In this document: in pieces, positions 12,531 to 24,104 of the stretch | How the letters are laid out: each line of letters starts with the position of its first letter | Numbering within the stretch: position 1 is the first letter of the stretch | Program-made: the position numbers and the translations under genes | The notes under the pieces: generated by a model | What the model saw: the letters and a program-made list of their open reading frames with translations, nothing else | What the model was told of the DNA's origin: nothing | Databases searched by the model: none | Assembly: GCA_013176395.1 (NCBI GenBank) | Contig: JABMLP010000012.1 | Location: 434,001 to 498,000, forward strand | Length of the DNA: 64,000 nt | Reading direction: 5' to 3' | Origin: Venturia oleaginea | Lineage: Eukaryota > Ascomycota > Dothideomycetes > Venturiales > Venturiaceae

Positions 12531-13091
12531 CGTGGCAGGTGATGTTGTGTATGTTGTGTATGTTGTGTAAGAAGTAAGATGGAGACTGATTCTTGCGACA
12601 ACGGCTCTTAGTGATTGCTTGATTGTGTTAATTGTGCGAACATTGTTGCTGCAATGATGCCGATTCGGTGTTACTCACATTCAAAAAGGGTTCTTTCTCG
12701 ACTTCGCTAATAATGAGATTGCGTATCGGCTTCCAGTAAGTGTTCTTTGTGCACTATTTTCCCCCTTGATTTGAATTGATGACGAGAAGGATGACCCAGA
12801 ACAGTTGGGTCACCACTTCCTACACGGAAAACCAATGCCAACCCTCGCATGTTGCTTTTCTGGCAGTTTCGTTCCGTCAATATCGATATCTTTGGCAGAA
12901 GCCGCTTGCTAAACGGCCTGGAATCAGAAGCTAGGATGTTGGTTCAGCGGCGATCTTTTGGCAGTCGCAGGTGTTCGTCGTGAGGTCTTTTCTCGTCAGT
13001 TCCTCGTTCTCGTCAATGTCCTTTCCATTTCTATGTGCAAAGCGATACCTTCAGCTTCAACGTTGACGAGAATCCCGCGTGGTTGTGAGTC
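12531..13091. other. Intergenic
   Basis: Upstream of the 151-aa gene and downstream of the broken paralogue. A short tandem TGTTGTGTA-like repeat (about 12542-12567) lies in the probable 5' leader. Nothing else found. Confidence 0.45.
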
Positions 13092-13886
13092 TCAGCTCTT
13101 CAACATCTTGTGACTCATCTTCATCTTCGTCCAGTACTTAGACAATGTGAGAACACGTCTTTTATTCTTGGAGTAAGACCTGCCCCATGCCGCTCTTATA
13201 TCCTTGATCGTTGAGATTTCAAGGATAGCTTTCAAAGGAATTTCCTTGAGTACCAAGTACTCGTTGGAGATATCACGATGCGATGCCACTGGAATTTGGA
13301 ACACGCAGACAAGATCGAGAACCTTGTAGATATGGGCTTGAACGTATTGGACATCGATTTGATAACGGACCAAATCGACAGAATTACCGCTGTATTGAAC
13401 CAGACCTTGATTTTTCCTGTTCGTCTGAACGCCATATCACGAGCGTGTGTCTTGTCGCTGGAATATATTGATTTGATAAATTAAAAAACCTCGTGGCCTC
13501 GGTCTCTAGAAAGTTCATTGAGTGGGGGAAAAAGTCTTGTCGCCGGTGAGAGACATGAGGCAACTAGGGCCATCGCTGTTCCAATCAAGATGGTTGATTA
13601 TTGCATCTTTGATCCCATTCCACGAAGAGGTTATCTCGTGACAAACTGCACGAAGATCGCCATCATCCTTTCTCTGATCATTCGAGTATTTGTCGTTGAT
13701 TCTCCACATAATCCACGGGGGCGGGTTGCACAGCAGTGAGTTTAGCCAGACGGACAATTGTTCTGGAACCTTGATGAAATCTGGATGATCTTTGAGCGGC
13801 TGGTTCCGGCTGGCGCCAAACCAATGGGCCTGGGACGACTTGCTCCACATTCGGAAGCTGTGGGCTATTGAGTTTTTGTCACTCAA
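13092..13886 (-). pseudogene. Broken paralogue of the gene at 14223-14819
   Basis: Three successive minus-strand pieces match the neighbour at 14223-14819. Piece one (13515-13886) has CNPPPWIMWRIND and AIINHLDWNSDGPSCLMSL, matching CRNPPRLLWRVKD and AVANHFNWANRTKASCFQSV. Piece two has SDKTHARDMAF (about 13430), matching SDKADARDWAL. Piece three (13092-13373) has LVRYQIDV and SNEYLVLKEIPLKAIL. Pieces one and two could be joined by an intron ending TTCCAG, although no strong GT donor is visible. Pieces two and three are in different frames with no plausible intron between them. I read this as a frameshifted, probably non-functional paralogue, but an unusual splice pattern cannot be excluded. 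Confidence 0.55.
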
Positions 13887-13972
13887 GTTGAACGTGGAAT
13901 TGGAGAGCTGTTAGATGTAGTATAACCGTTACCGTACCAATGTAACGGCACCCACTTCCACGTCTCTCAAAC

Positions 13973-14819
13973 TCAGATCGTTGAGGCCGAGTGTGCTGTC
14001 CTTCGTGGGCTGAGAAGAAGACGTTTTCGCGATATAACCTGGTTCACTCCGTCGTCACTGCCATCGTCTCTCTCCGCGGAAAGCTCATCGTCTGCAACAT
14101 TTCCAGCATCTTCAGCAATAGAGAGATCGCCAGGAAGCGACAGCAAGCTCTTGTCTGACGAATTTGGAGAGCTGTGATTGACTACGTGGAACGTCAGTTC
14201 ATCTTTCTTCAGCCTTGCAACATCACCGATGGCTATATAGGACATGCTCGTTCCCGATCAAATCTTCTAGCGATGAGATCTGGGAAGAAATGGCTCGTAC
14301 GCTACCAGCTGGGAGAGACCTACCTGATTCCATTTTGAGCTCACACAACTTGTTTGTAGCCACAACTGTTTTGGGTTGAGTCTCGAGATAGACCAGAAAT
14401 TCGCCAGGTGATGGCTTTGCCTTGAGGCCCATAGAAGTGACAATATCTCCTGCGTTGAAGACCCAGGTATTTTCCATCAACCCAGCACTATCAATCTCCA
14501 GCCGGACTATCTGAAGGTCTTCCTCTTTGCATGTGTACTTCCGTTGCAGACTTTCAAGTCGATCAAGAGCCCAATCGCGCGCATCGGCCTTGTCGCTGAA
14601 GACTGATTGGAAGCAGCTTGCTTTTGTCCTGTTAGCCCAATTAAAATGATTCGCAACTGCTTCCTTCAATTCCTCTTCTGTGATCGGCTCGAGCTGATTC
14701 TTGGTTGTAAGGCAATGTTCGGCGTCCCTATGGGCTTGTGAGACTCTATCCTTGACTCTCCAAAGCAGTCTTGGTGGGTTTCGGCATTCGTATTTGTCAA
14801 ATATCGCTTGGGGATTCAT
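13973..14819 (-). CDS. Hypothetical protein of a local paralogous family (DUF7587-like?)
   Basis: Main exon 14223-14819 (198 codons) starts MNPQAIFDKYECRNPPRLLW. Seen in order: an NPPRLLWRVKD motif (about residues 15-25), FNWANRTKASCFQSVFSDK (about 75-93), ARDWALDRLESL, VRLEID, NAGDIVTSMG and FLVYLETQPKTVVATNKL. This is the best-preserved member of the local family and the reference for the neighbours. A GTAGGT donor after LKMES (about 14330) could splice to a downstream exon (13973-14245 is open, acidic and serine-rich), but I could not find an acceptor that keeps the frame cleanly. The 3' structure is therefore uncertain. No signal peptide or membrane segment. Function unknown; the resemblance to fungal DUF7587 proteins is tentative. 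Confidence 0.55.
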
Positions 14820-15037
14820 TGCTGGTGTTAATGAGATGTACCGGAAATGCGATGGACTTGTGTCGCAACCATGGGGAAGAAATTGATGAAATTAGCTCCA
14901 GTAACCACATCCATCACCAACGGGAGTTGAAAGTATTACGGTCGGTAAGAACCCTCGGGGGCCCCTGCCCAACACATTTAAGTAAAGCAATTCCGCAGTC
15001 CCTCCACCGATTATCTATGCCGCCCGTCTATTGATGC

Positions 15038-15491
15038 TCATGACAATCTCTCCCTAGATGTGCCTACCGACAAGGCGGCCATGAGATTGAGCATATTGGG
15101 CGCTTGATTTTGGTGGACCATCTATATGGTTTATGAGCTTAGTAGGTTGGTAGTTGTACTCGTCACTTACTCCATGGTTTCTGGCAGTCCACGAGTGAGG
15201 CTCGCCACGTTCAAGGTGAGATGCAGCAAACTTCAGCCATGCCTCCATGAGGGCACTCGCTCTGCTTGCAGCTTCGACGTCTAGATTGACTCGAGCCCAC
15301 TGAAGAGCCCGTTCGCGAGGTTCGTTTTCGTTCCAGATCTGATTGCCGACGAAGAGCTCATCTGGAGGAGTATCTCTGATGACTGAAGAATGATAGAAAC
15401 GGGCTATGCTGTTGGCTTTTTCAGTTGAGGTGGTAAGGAAATGTGGAAGATCATGGCACTCAAATCGATCAAGAAGCTTGGAGGTAGCCAT
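15038..15491 (-). CDS. Hypothetical short member of the local paralogous family
   Basis: Exons 15171-15491 and 15038-15121 join in phase 0 (GTAAGT donor, CTACTAAG branch region, ATATAG acceptor) to a 134-aa protein starting MATSKLLDRFECHDLPHFLT. The N-terminus matches IFDKYECRNPPRLLW of the neighbour at 14223-14819. The later RERALQWARVNLDVEAASRA segment may correspond to the helix around its FNWANRT motif. It lacks the FQSVFSD and EYL...IP segments, so it is either truncated or a degenerate copy. An in-frame ATG at 15641 would extend the N-terminus by 50 residues, but only from 15491 on does it resemble relatives. Function unknown. Confidence 0.45.
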
Positions 15492-16064
15492 GTTGTTGTT
15501 GTGCTTCAGTTTGAACCCCACGAACCCACTGCGAAAGTAAATCAGAAGTCCTCGAGGAGTATAACGAAGTGGGCCATCTCCTGTCATCGCAAACTTCTGC
15601 ACGGCCCAAACGCGAGAGCTGGAAACTTTCATGGCGCTCAACGAGTGTTTCTATCACGTCAATCATGTCTGATCTTGCACTGCCAAGTGCCCGTGGATGG
15701 GATTCGGACCGCCTGTCTGATGGGCGCTGCCCCCTGAAACACCACACACCACACGTCCTTGTTTCAACCACCAGCTAACCGACGCAGGCCCAACCGCCGC
15801 CATCGACCGCGACGCGTCTTTCACAGTCTTTTCCAAGAGTTCAAAGAAACAAATGCAAATGTCTCCAAAATCACGCTCCATGAGAACCTCCAAGGTAAGT
15901 CTTGGATCTCATATATGCCCAGAGATGCGTGTGTCGTAGGCCCAGCTCTCATCCCAATCTGAACATCGTGAGACTGCTTTCTTGTCTGTCGTTACTTTCA
16001 CTTCTGTCTACTCCTACTCCGCGTTTGTTATCCGTACTGGACACTGTCAGATTGCACATTCGCC
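15492..16064. other. Intergenic between divergent genes
   Basis: Separates the minus-strand paralogue patch from the + strand gene at 16065. Several short open frames on both strands lack start context or recognisable content. No repeat seen. Confidence 0.45.
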
Positions 16065-16661
16065 ATGCTTCTCCCACGCTTAATACCCTCGTCTCTCCTC
16101 CTTCTCGTCCTCGACTACGTCTTCACTGTAACGGCAGCCTCGGATTACACCATCGCGTCTTTCGATAGCACATTGAATATAGGCCTCACTACCGCCTGCA
16201 ACACAGTATACACACAAACAGTACCATCATGTCAACCATACGATTTCAGCGCCATCAATCCATGCTCAGCGACATGTATGCAATCACTACAATTACTTCA
16301 AACCGTCGCTCAATCTGCCTGCATGAACCAGAAAATGCTAGATCACTCGATGCTGGCATACTTTCGAGATGGGACGGGAGTTCTTGAGCTCTGTACGACG
16401 CTTAAGCAAGTTGCTACGACAATGATCTCTTCGAGAATCCCATCTGCGACATCAGTAGCTCCAGAGGCACCAATAGCTACGGCGGCCACGATACCAACGT
16501 CCAGCGCTCAGGCGAAATCGAGCGGCGTCGAAGGAGAAAACTCGACGGGTATGCTTGCACTCAGCAAGCCCGTTTTGATCGCTGTCATTGTCGGCATTAC
16601 GGTTGCACTCGCAATCATCATTATGATTGTAGCAACGGTATTTGGGAAGCATTATCGCTAA
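16065..16661 (+). CDS. Secreted or membrane-anchored cysteine-containing protein
   Basis: A 198-aa intronless protein. A hydrophobic signal peptide (SSLLLLVLDYVFTVTAAS) is followed by an ectodomain with about eight cysteines in a CNTVY...C...CSATCMQSL...C...C arrangement common in ascomycete surface proteins. A Ser/Thr/Ala-rich linker (about residues 120-165) and a C-terminal membrane helix (PVLIAVIVGITVALAIIIMI) with a short basic tail (GKHYR) complete it. The layout suggests a cell-surface protein with the cysteine-rich domain outside. Specific function is not recognisable. Confidence 0.7.
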   Translation: MLLPRLIPSSLLLLVLDYVFTVTAASDYTIASFDSTLNIGLTTACNTVYTQTVPSCQPYDFSAINPCSATCMQSLQLLQTVAQSACMNQKMLDHSMLAYFRDGTGVLELCTTLKQVATTMISSRIPSATSVAPEAPIATAATIPTSSAQAKSSGVEGENSTGMLALSKPVLIAVIVGITVALAIIIMIVATVFGKHYR

Positions 16662-17433
16662 ACAGCCCCAATTTGGCAGCATGGCTCGTCCACAGGAAAA
16701 ATGACTAGTTTCTTATCTCTTTATTTCGCTTCGCAACGCATTTTGCGATTTTGGATGAAACAATTTTACGGTTGGCAGTTCAGTGTGATACCCCATTTCA
16801 GCGTTTGAGACAGGTTTTGGCATTCAGAAAAAGGAGGATTTGGTACCAATCACGCTGGTCTTGGTAGCGCTTCACTCAAGGCTTGGCTCCTTGGGCTTGG
16901 AGTACATTTAATGTTTCTTGACGCATTCTCATTTTCACATTCTTCGCTTCTTTATGTTTTTATTGGTTGTTGTGAATAGTTTGTTGCCGTTTTGGCTTTT
17001 CTTGTGTAAATGGTAGATACCACAGCTTTTGGGAACATGAATTATGACGTTTATGATCCTTCGTCAGTCGAAACTCATTTTCATGATTCTGGTGTCTGTA
17101 CAAGCCGCCTCGCCCAGTGCGCTCTTACATTCAGCACTTGGCTGAGAAAAGAGATAATTGACATTAGGTATAGGAAATTTGATCTTGTCCCTGGAAGTCT
17201 AACTGCGTCCATAGTTCCAATAGGACATCATCACCATCATTCCAAAGGAGTAGATAACGTGGATAAATTCATATCACACGGATTAACCACCCACAATACT
17301 TCATAACCGTTCATATTGACTTGACAAATTCGGTCGTCACTAACACATCTAAAAAACCCGCAACACATCAATCTAACCATATTCTTTCGTTGAACTTCAG
17401 CATAGCTCATTTCCCCTAGTTCCGAAAAAGACA
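16662..17433. other. Intergenic between convergent genes
   Basis: About 770 AT-rich bases between the 3' ends of the genes at 16065-16661 and 17434-17850. T-rich runs may be 3' UTR and polyadenylation sequence. No gene supported. Confidence 0.45.
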
Positions 17434-17850
17434 TCAAATCCACAAATCCTTTCCAGCACACCCCCGATCGCCAAATCCACCGCTACAGTGACCATCCCAC
17501 CTGCTCACGACACGTCTCCCAATATCTGCAATTCGAGTATTCTCCACACTAAACCATTCGTCAATAAACATCTCTCATAACCTCCAAAAAGAGGCTAAAC
17601 TTACACCAGCCTCATCGATAACAGAACACGCGCAGGTCGTATGCTTCTTCTTGTCCTGTAACTGGATTGGCACTAATTTATCTTTATGTTCAAATAAAGG
17701 TAAGAGACATACAGGTTTGCACAGTTGGAAAGAGATGTCGCAGTGGCCGCATTCACCACGGGTTGTGAGGGCGTTTGGGGTGATGTGGTTTGCGGATCCT
17801 GTTAGGGCCATTGCTAGCATGGTGGTGAGGGGGAGGAGGATGGAGTGCAT
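17434..17850 (-). CDS. Small secreted cysteine-rich protein (candidate effector-like)
   Basis: Exons 17713-17850, 17607-17655 and 17434-17525 join in frame to 92 aa. A clear signal peptide (MHSILLPLTTMLAMALTGSA) is followed by a mature domain with seven cysteines: GECGHC, QLCK, TTCACS, GHCSGG and RGCAGK. Donors are GTATGT and GTGTAA; acceptors are TTACAG and TTGCAG. Simple open-frame reading hides this gene, because reading through the introns destroys the cysteine pattern. Small size, secretion signal and high cysteine content are the usual signature of secreted effector or antimicrobial-type proteins, but no family is recognised. The third exon is the least certain part. Confidence 0.55.
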
Positions 17851-18583
17851 GATGATAATTGTGAAATTGAGATGACTATTATTATTAAATTTTATGATGA
17901 GGGGAAGGAAGCGAAGAGAGTGAAGGGGAAGGTGAAGAGTTCAGAAAGAATCGAAGGCTGTTGAATTGGTGGAAGGAGAAGAGACAGCAAGGCATTATAT
18001 ATGTACCATCTTGTCTTGTAACGACTTGCGCTCAACCATGCCAATGGAACGAATTGATCCACTTTTGAGGTTGCTTGTCATTGCTCTTCCGGTCTCACCT
18101 TGTGTGAGTTGTGTGGTATCGATACTAATGGGAATGTTCATTCCACGTTCGGAATGCGTCAACAGAGCATTTACGCGGAAGGCACGGCACGAATGATGCC
18201 AAGAAGATTTGAATAAAAGTATCGTGAAGAAGCTCGGGCTAGCAATGGCATAATTTGGTAGCCTCGTTCTAAAGGAGACTAATCCACTGCCTGAGTCACT
18301 CTTTCTGCAGCAAACTCTTACATGACTAAGTAGTCATGCTCTTGCGAATGAAGAGGCCGGCTGTACGCATTCGAGAAGCTCAAGTTTTCAGCTCATCAGG
18401 TAACCGTTGTGGCTACTAAAGTTATCAAACCAATTATCTGTCAAAGAATCGTCAGCAGTCAATCAGAACGGATGTGATACCTCACAACATGTTCATCTCA
18501 TCTTCTCCTTCTCAACGCTGCGGCCGGCTAGAGAAGGAGTGATTGCACATTAGACAGCATTTGTATTGTATTTATAAGAAAGC
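17851..18583. other. Intergenic
   Basis: About 730 bases upstream of the small secreted protein gene and downstream of the ketopantoate reductase. Purine-rich just 5' of the small gene (17895-17980). No further gene supported. Confidence 0.45.
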
Positions 18584-19763
18584 CTAGAAAGTGGATGATG
18601 GTTTTTGCTTTGGTGGTAACGCGATAATCCCCTTCGCCTCCTTCGTGCGCCATTGGAATGTTTTGCACAGCGCGTACAAGACCTTGAGAGTTGGCATGGG
18701 CACGCCCTTCGCCAATCCGTCTTTCAATGGCTCTCCGACCAGATTCTCGTATTCGATGAAGTTGCCCTATCAAGTTAGTCTTGCTTCTACAAATGTGAAA
18801 GGGTGGGAAGTGATTACCTTCCGAACGTCTGCTAACATGCTCGGCGCGAGGTACAACCTGAGCGGATCGACCTCAATTGTGTTATCGACGGTCTCCTCTG
18901 GAATGACGTGTCCCATTGCTTTTGCAGCAGCGCGGATTTCCTCCATTGCCGGCCTGACAAGCATCTCGATCGATTCCTCAGACAACCGAATCCGCCCAGA
19001 ATCTAAGTTCGTAATGGCGCATATTGGATTAAGGCACGCGTTGTAAATAAGTTTGCGCCATCTGACGAATCCGACATTCTCGTTGTAAGTACAAGCTGTC
19101 TTGCCAGCAGCAGAATACATCTCAACGAAACATTTTGCAGCTGCATCCTCCATAGCCGGATCAAGCTTTGGATTTCGGAATGCTCCGACGATGAGTTCGT
19201 CAGGAAATTCGTGCTCGATGTTGCCGTGGCCGAGTTCGTTGGATCCGATCATGCTTACTCCCGAGAGTACGATGTTGCTGGGGAGCATCCGGAAGAACGG
19301 TTTCTCGATGTTGAGTCCATTTTGAATGAGTACAATGATTGTATGGCCGGGTGTGACCGCTGGAGCCACCTGGACAGGCAATGCTGGCGGGATATCTGGG
19401 ATGTTTTTGGTGGTGCAGACGATAAAGTCGTAAGGCGTTTGTTGTTTTCCGACTTTGGGTATGTGGTTTACGACTGAATTGTTATTATTATGGATCAATA
19501 GAGAGAGTTTTGTACAAACCTTCGCTTGGCTTCCAGCCTTTAAGCACACCATGATCGCAAGACTTGATGGTGAATCCGTCCTTTTCCACTTTCTCAAAGT
19601 TTGAACGGAGAACCGCGGTGACTCTTGCAAGCTTCCAATGTTAGCTGTAATTACTTCGAGTCTCAAAGGGGAGAGTTACTCGGCCGGCTTCAAGATTGAC
19701 AGCTGCTATTGTCCCTACACCACCGCTCCCAATGAGGAGAACGTTTGCTTTTTTACTGGCCAT
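18584..19763 (-). CDS. Ketopantoate reductase family protein (ApbA/PanE)
   Basis: NADPH-dependent 2-dehydropantoate 2-reductase-like enzyme (pantothenate pathway, or one of the fungal paralogues of unknown substrate). Exons about 19680-19763, 19520-19622, 18818-19472 and 18584-18766. The N-terminus has the Rossmann glycine motif NVLLIGSGGVGTIAAVNLEA. Exon 3 has IIVLIQNGLNIE, and VRWRKLIYNACLNPICAITN carries the conserved catalytic lysine/asparagine region. The exon 3/4 junction (VRK|GNFIEYENLVGEP) is clean. The exon 1/2 junction is not: the only normal-size canonical intron (56 nt, GTAACT...AAG) leaves one extra base before VTAVLRSNF. Either an unusual donor is used or there is a one-base frameshift here. 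Confidence 0.8.
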
Positions 19764-20273
19764 CAGGAATGTGGAATAGCAAGTATATTTGTTCGATGGA
19801 ATAGATGGAGGATGGAGTTTTGATAAGGAATCAGGGTAGGCCAGTGAAACAGAAAGAAAAAGAAAGTACAGTCAATACGTCAATGGATGCCAATGCGAGA
19901 GAGGAAGAGTCTATCAGGCCGACTTGCTTCATTGCTATCTGCGGGTCTTATAACCTATATGGGTTCGAGGTTACGGTGGATAATAAGTGAGAGATAGGTG
20001 ACAGAGAGCGGCGTGGGATGATTGGCGATTTCTCATCGTCTCATATCCACCAAGTACCAACGCATTGGCAATTCGCCGTCGATATCGATAAATTCCTGGC
20101 GAATTGTTCGAAGAAGAAGAAGAAGAAAAAGAAAGGGAGTCCATGACATAAGATTCTGCACGATATGCACGTGACGGTAGATAAGTGGGTCGGTCCTGAT
20201 CCACTATCGATTAGGATGCCAAAGAAAAAGTTCTTGTCTGCGTTTGTTGCAGCAGTAAGCAGTATTCGCAAAC
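19764..20273. promoter_or_regulatory. Divergent intergenic region, ketopantoate reductase / rrp12
   Basis: About 510 bases shared by two divergent genes, so it probably holds both promoters. A GAA-rich microsatellite lies at 20110-20131. No other element recognised. Confidence 0.45.
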
Positions 20274-23200
20274 ATGCAAGCTGATTTGGAAGCAAAGCTG
20301 GAGAGGATCCGCTCCCATACGAAGCTTCAGAACCAGCAGGAGGTCAGTACGCCAAATTATAAACATTGACCCTTGTGCTCACCTCGCTCTGAACAGACAA
20401 GAGTTGTACTGAGTGCTGTCGAAGATACTCTGCGAGACCAGAACTCCGAATCCACCCCCACTGCCTACTTCGCCGCTCTCCTGTCCCTCCTAGACCAATT
20501 CCTATCCGCAAGCAAAGGCCTTGTGAACAAACATGTCGCGACCGCCGTAGTATATCTACTCGACCTCATTACTCCACACGTTCCAAAGCCAGTGCTGCGC
20601 TCCAAATTCTCCCATATTCTCAAGAAGCTCGGAACTGCTTTGACCAGTACCGACTCGGATGCGCCGCTTCTGCGACCCTCAATTGGATGTCTTGAATCTC
20701 TGCTGGTTGTGCAGGACGCCGAAGCATGGAAACTTCCCGCAGAGCAGATCAGTGCCAGGAGGGCGCTGGCAGGTCTTTTGAACATTGCCGTGGACCACAG
20801 GCCGAAGGTTAGGAGGAGAGCATGCGAAGCAGTTACAAAAGTCTTACAAAACCCTCCTCCGGGTCCCTCTTTGGACCATCCTGCTGCAGACATGTGCGCC
20901 GAGACTGCTCTTTTCTCGCTAAAGGAGGCTGTGGAGGCCTCGAAAAAGACTTCGAAGAAACACAAAGAACAGGATCAGAGCGGACCAAGTCTTATGCATG
21001 CGCTTCAACTTGTCAAGACCATTGCGACCGCTTCAGGGGGCTGGCCGAGCCGCAAGATGGATTCACTTTGCGACGCGCTCCTCACGATTGCCAAGTCTAG
21101 CAATGAGTATTTGACAATGGCGGCGTTTGAAGTTTTTGAAGTCATATTCGCTAGTATGGCAGACGATGTATCCTCATCTAAGCTGCCGCGACTGCTAGAA
21201 ATACTGGATGAGTTACAGCCATCTGCCAATGACACTCAGTTATTGCCTCCATGGATCGCTGTCATTTCTCGTGGATACGATATCGCCTCACAGGTCGATG
21301 CCCAAGACACATTCCAGAAGCTTCCTGAACCTTTTCAAAAGGTTGCGAGCTTTTTGAGTTCGTCTTCAGATAACATTCGCGTTTCTGCCGCTGAATGCTT
21401 GGTTTCCTTCCTGGACAATTGTGTGCCTGACACTGTGATCCTTGATCCCTCAATTTACGACGAGAAGGTCTTTGAGAAGCTGTCAAAAATTGTGACGGAC
21501 TTACTAAGCGTCAAATATCAAACTGCATGGATGCAAGTATTTCAAGTACTCGGCGCGACGTTCGATACCTTCCGATGGCATTCTTCGCCCATGCTTTCAA
21601 CCGCTCTCAAGGCAGTTGGACAGCTTCGAGGGACAGACAGCTTCAATGGAAAGAAGGAGGCTGACGCAGTCATTGCCAAAGCCGTCACCGCGATGGGCGC
21701 AGAAAATGCTCTTAAGATCTTGCCCCTGAACTTAGGTGTGAAGACCAATGAGCCAGGCCGAGCTTGGATGCTACCCATACTGCGCGATTCCGTGCGCAAC
21801 ACAAACCTGGGCCATTTTCGAAAGGACCTTGTGCCTCTCAGTGAAATGATGTTTCAAAAAGTCATGGATAACGGTAACAACGAGAAGAGTATGGAGATCA
21901 AGATCTATGAGACTGTTGTACAACAAATATGGTCGTGCTTACCTGGCTACTGTGTTCTTCCCCTTGATCTCCAATCCACGTTCGATCAAACGTTTGCCGA
22001 GCTGGTTGCAAATCTTTTGTATCAACAGGTTGAGCTCCGAGTAAGTCTCTGTCGCGCTCTACAAAACCTTGTCGAATCGAACAGAGCCTTGATATCTCTC
22101 GAGGATGATGATTCATCCATCGCGATGTCGAGGATATCCAAAGCAGATGCGCAGAAGAACTTGGAGCATTTGGCTGGTTTCTCAAGTAATCTTCTGGCTG
22201 TACTTTTCAACGTCTACACACAGACACTCCCAGTCTACCGAGGACCCATTCTACAATGCATCGATGCCTATCTAAGCGTCACGCCAGAGGAGGAACGCAT
22301 GGAGACGTTTACCAAAGTGGTGACATCCCTTGAGGTCGCATTAGCAGAGAAGAAGCCGAAGCAGAATGGAGGAGAGAAAAACCAGAAATCTAAGGAACAT
22401 CAAATGCCGCCAATGAGTCAGACCTTGATGGACCTGATCATCACTATCGCGATCTATCTTCCACGCCAAAGCCTCGCTCAACTATTCGGCATTGCGACAG
22501 TATTGCTGCAAAAGGATGATCCAAACTTGCAAAAGAAAGCCTACAAGCTCATTCCACGCTTGGCCGAGTCTGAGATGGGCAGGATCGCATTGCAAGAGCG
22601 TAGCGATGAGCTCCAAGCTCTTCTGCTAGGTTCTGCTGAGAAAACGACCGCTGCTGCCCGCCGTGACCGTCTTGCTGCAATCTCACGAATTGTTGCCGCC
22701 CTTTTAGACTCCGATCTGACTTTTATACCTGCCATACTTCCCGAAGTGGTCATTTGCACGAAAGAGACCAATGAACGAGCTCGCAACATGGCATTTGATT
22801 TACTTGTTCAGATGGGAGAAAGAATGAAGACCGGAGGTACCATTATACATAAGAAAGTTCCTAACATGAGCGCGGATGCGCAGGATGTCGCTGCTTCACT
22901 GGAGGAGTATCTCACGATGGTGTCCGCAGGTCTTGCCGGCACAGTTCCACACTCAGTCAGCGCAACGATCACAGCACTAACTCGCATTCTTTATCACTTC
23001 CGATCCGATTTGCCTCCTGCAACCACCAGCGATCTTGTTGAAACCATGGATATCTTTTTGAAGTCACCGAACCGCGAGATCATCAGATCAGTCCTTGGAT
23101 TCACGAAAGTCTGCATCATCAGTTTGGACCGCCAAATGATGGAGACACGACTGCCCACGCTGATTCCCGGGCTTTTGAAGTTCGGACATGAGCACAAAGC

Positions 23201-24104
23201 TCATCTCCAAGCCAAGATCAAGCACATTTTTGAGCGAATGATCAGGCGATTCGGATTTGAAATTGTCGAAAAATATACACCAGCCGATGATCATAAACTG
23301 ATCGCCAATATTCGAAAGACCAAGGAGCGAGCGAAGAGAAAGGCGCGCGAAGATGGTGGAGAGGAAGACGGAGCAACTGAGGACGTGAAGCGGAAGGGCA
23401 AATTCGAAAACGAATACGACGAGGCTGTTTACGGAAGCGGCGACGAGGCTAGCGATGTGTCTGGTTCCGATGTCAGTGATGATGAGGTGCTTGGACGACC
23501 CAAACAACGTAAGACGAAGAAGGGCGGTGATACGTTTATTGTTGAAGATGATGAAGATCCGCTGGATTTGCTGGATCGAAAATCATTGGGCCGTATTTCA
23601 AGCACAAGACCACAAAGAACTAAGACGGCTCCGGAGAAAAAGAGAAAGGCTAATATCGATCTTGATGGCAAACTTGTCATTGATAATGATGGTCCTGACG
23701 GTGGTGCCGATGACGCTGAAATGCTTGATCTGGAAAAAGACGGTGACATTGGACTCGAAGATGGTATCAATGCTTATGTGCAAGCTATCAAGGGCCGCGA
23801 CAGCGCCAAGCGTGGTCGTGGTGGTAAGCTCAAGTTTAGCAATCGTAAAAGCAAGGATGACGTCGATGATGGCGACGAGATGGAGGTTGATGCTGAGGAT
23901 GTTGTGAAAGCTGTGAAGAGAGCGCAGCAATCTGGAGGTCGAGGAAGTGATCGACCGCGAGGTGGGATGAGCGCTGGTCGTGGAGGAGGAATGAAAAATG
24001 CGAGAATGAATAGAAAAGGATTAGGTGCGGAGAGGACTCGTGGTGGACGAGTGGACAAGGGCAGTTCGAGGGGCGGAGGACGAGGACGACCATTCAAGAG
24101 ATGA
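20274..24104 (+). CDS. rrp12: Ribosomal RNA-processing protein Rrp12
   Basis: HEAT-repeat nucleolar protein needed for export and maturation of pre-40S and pre-60S subunits. Exons 20274-20342 and 20397-24104 give 1258 aa, the family's usual length. The small first exon encodes MQADLEAKLERIRSHTKLQN and joins by GTCAGT...ACAG in phase 0. Long helical repeats fill residues 20-1000, including the family-typical RRRACEAVTKVLQNPPPGPS and SVLGFTKVCIISLD. The last 200 residues are basic/acidic and end in an RG-rich tail (GRGSDRPRGGMSAGRGGG), a typical nucleolar RNA-binding tail. The divergent neighbour starts about 510 bases upstream. Confidence 0.94.
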
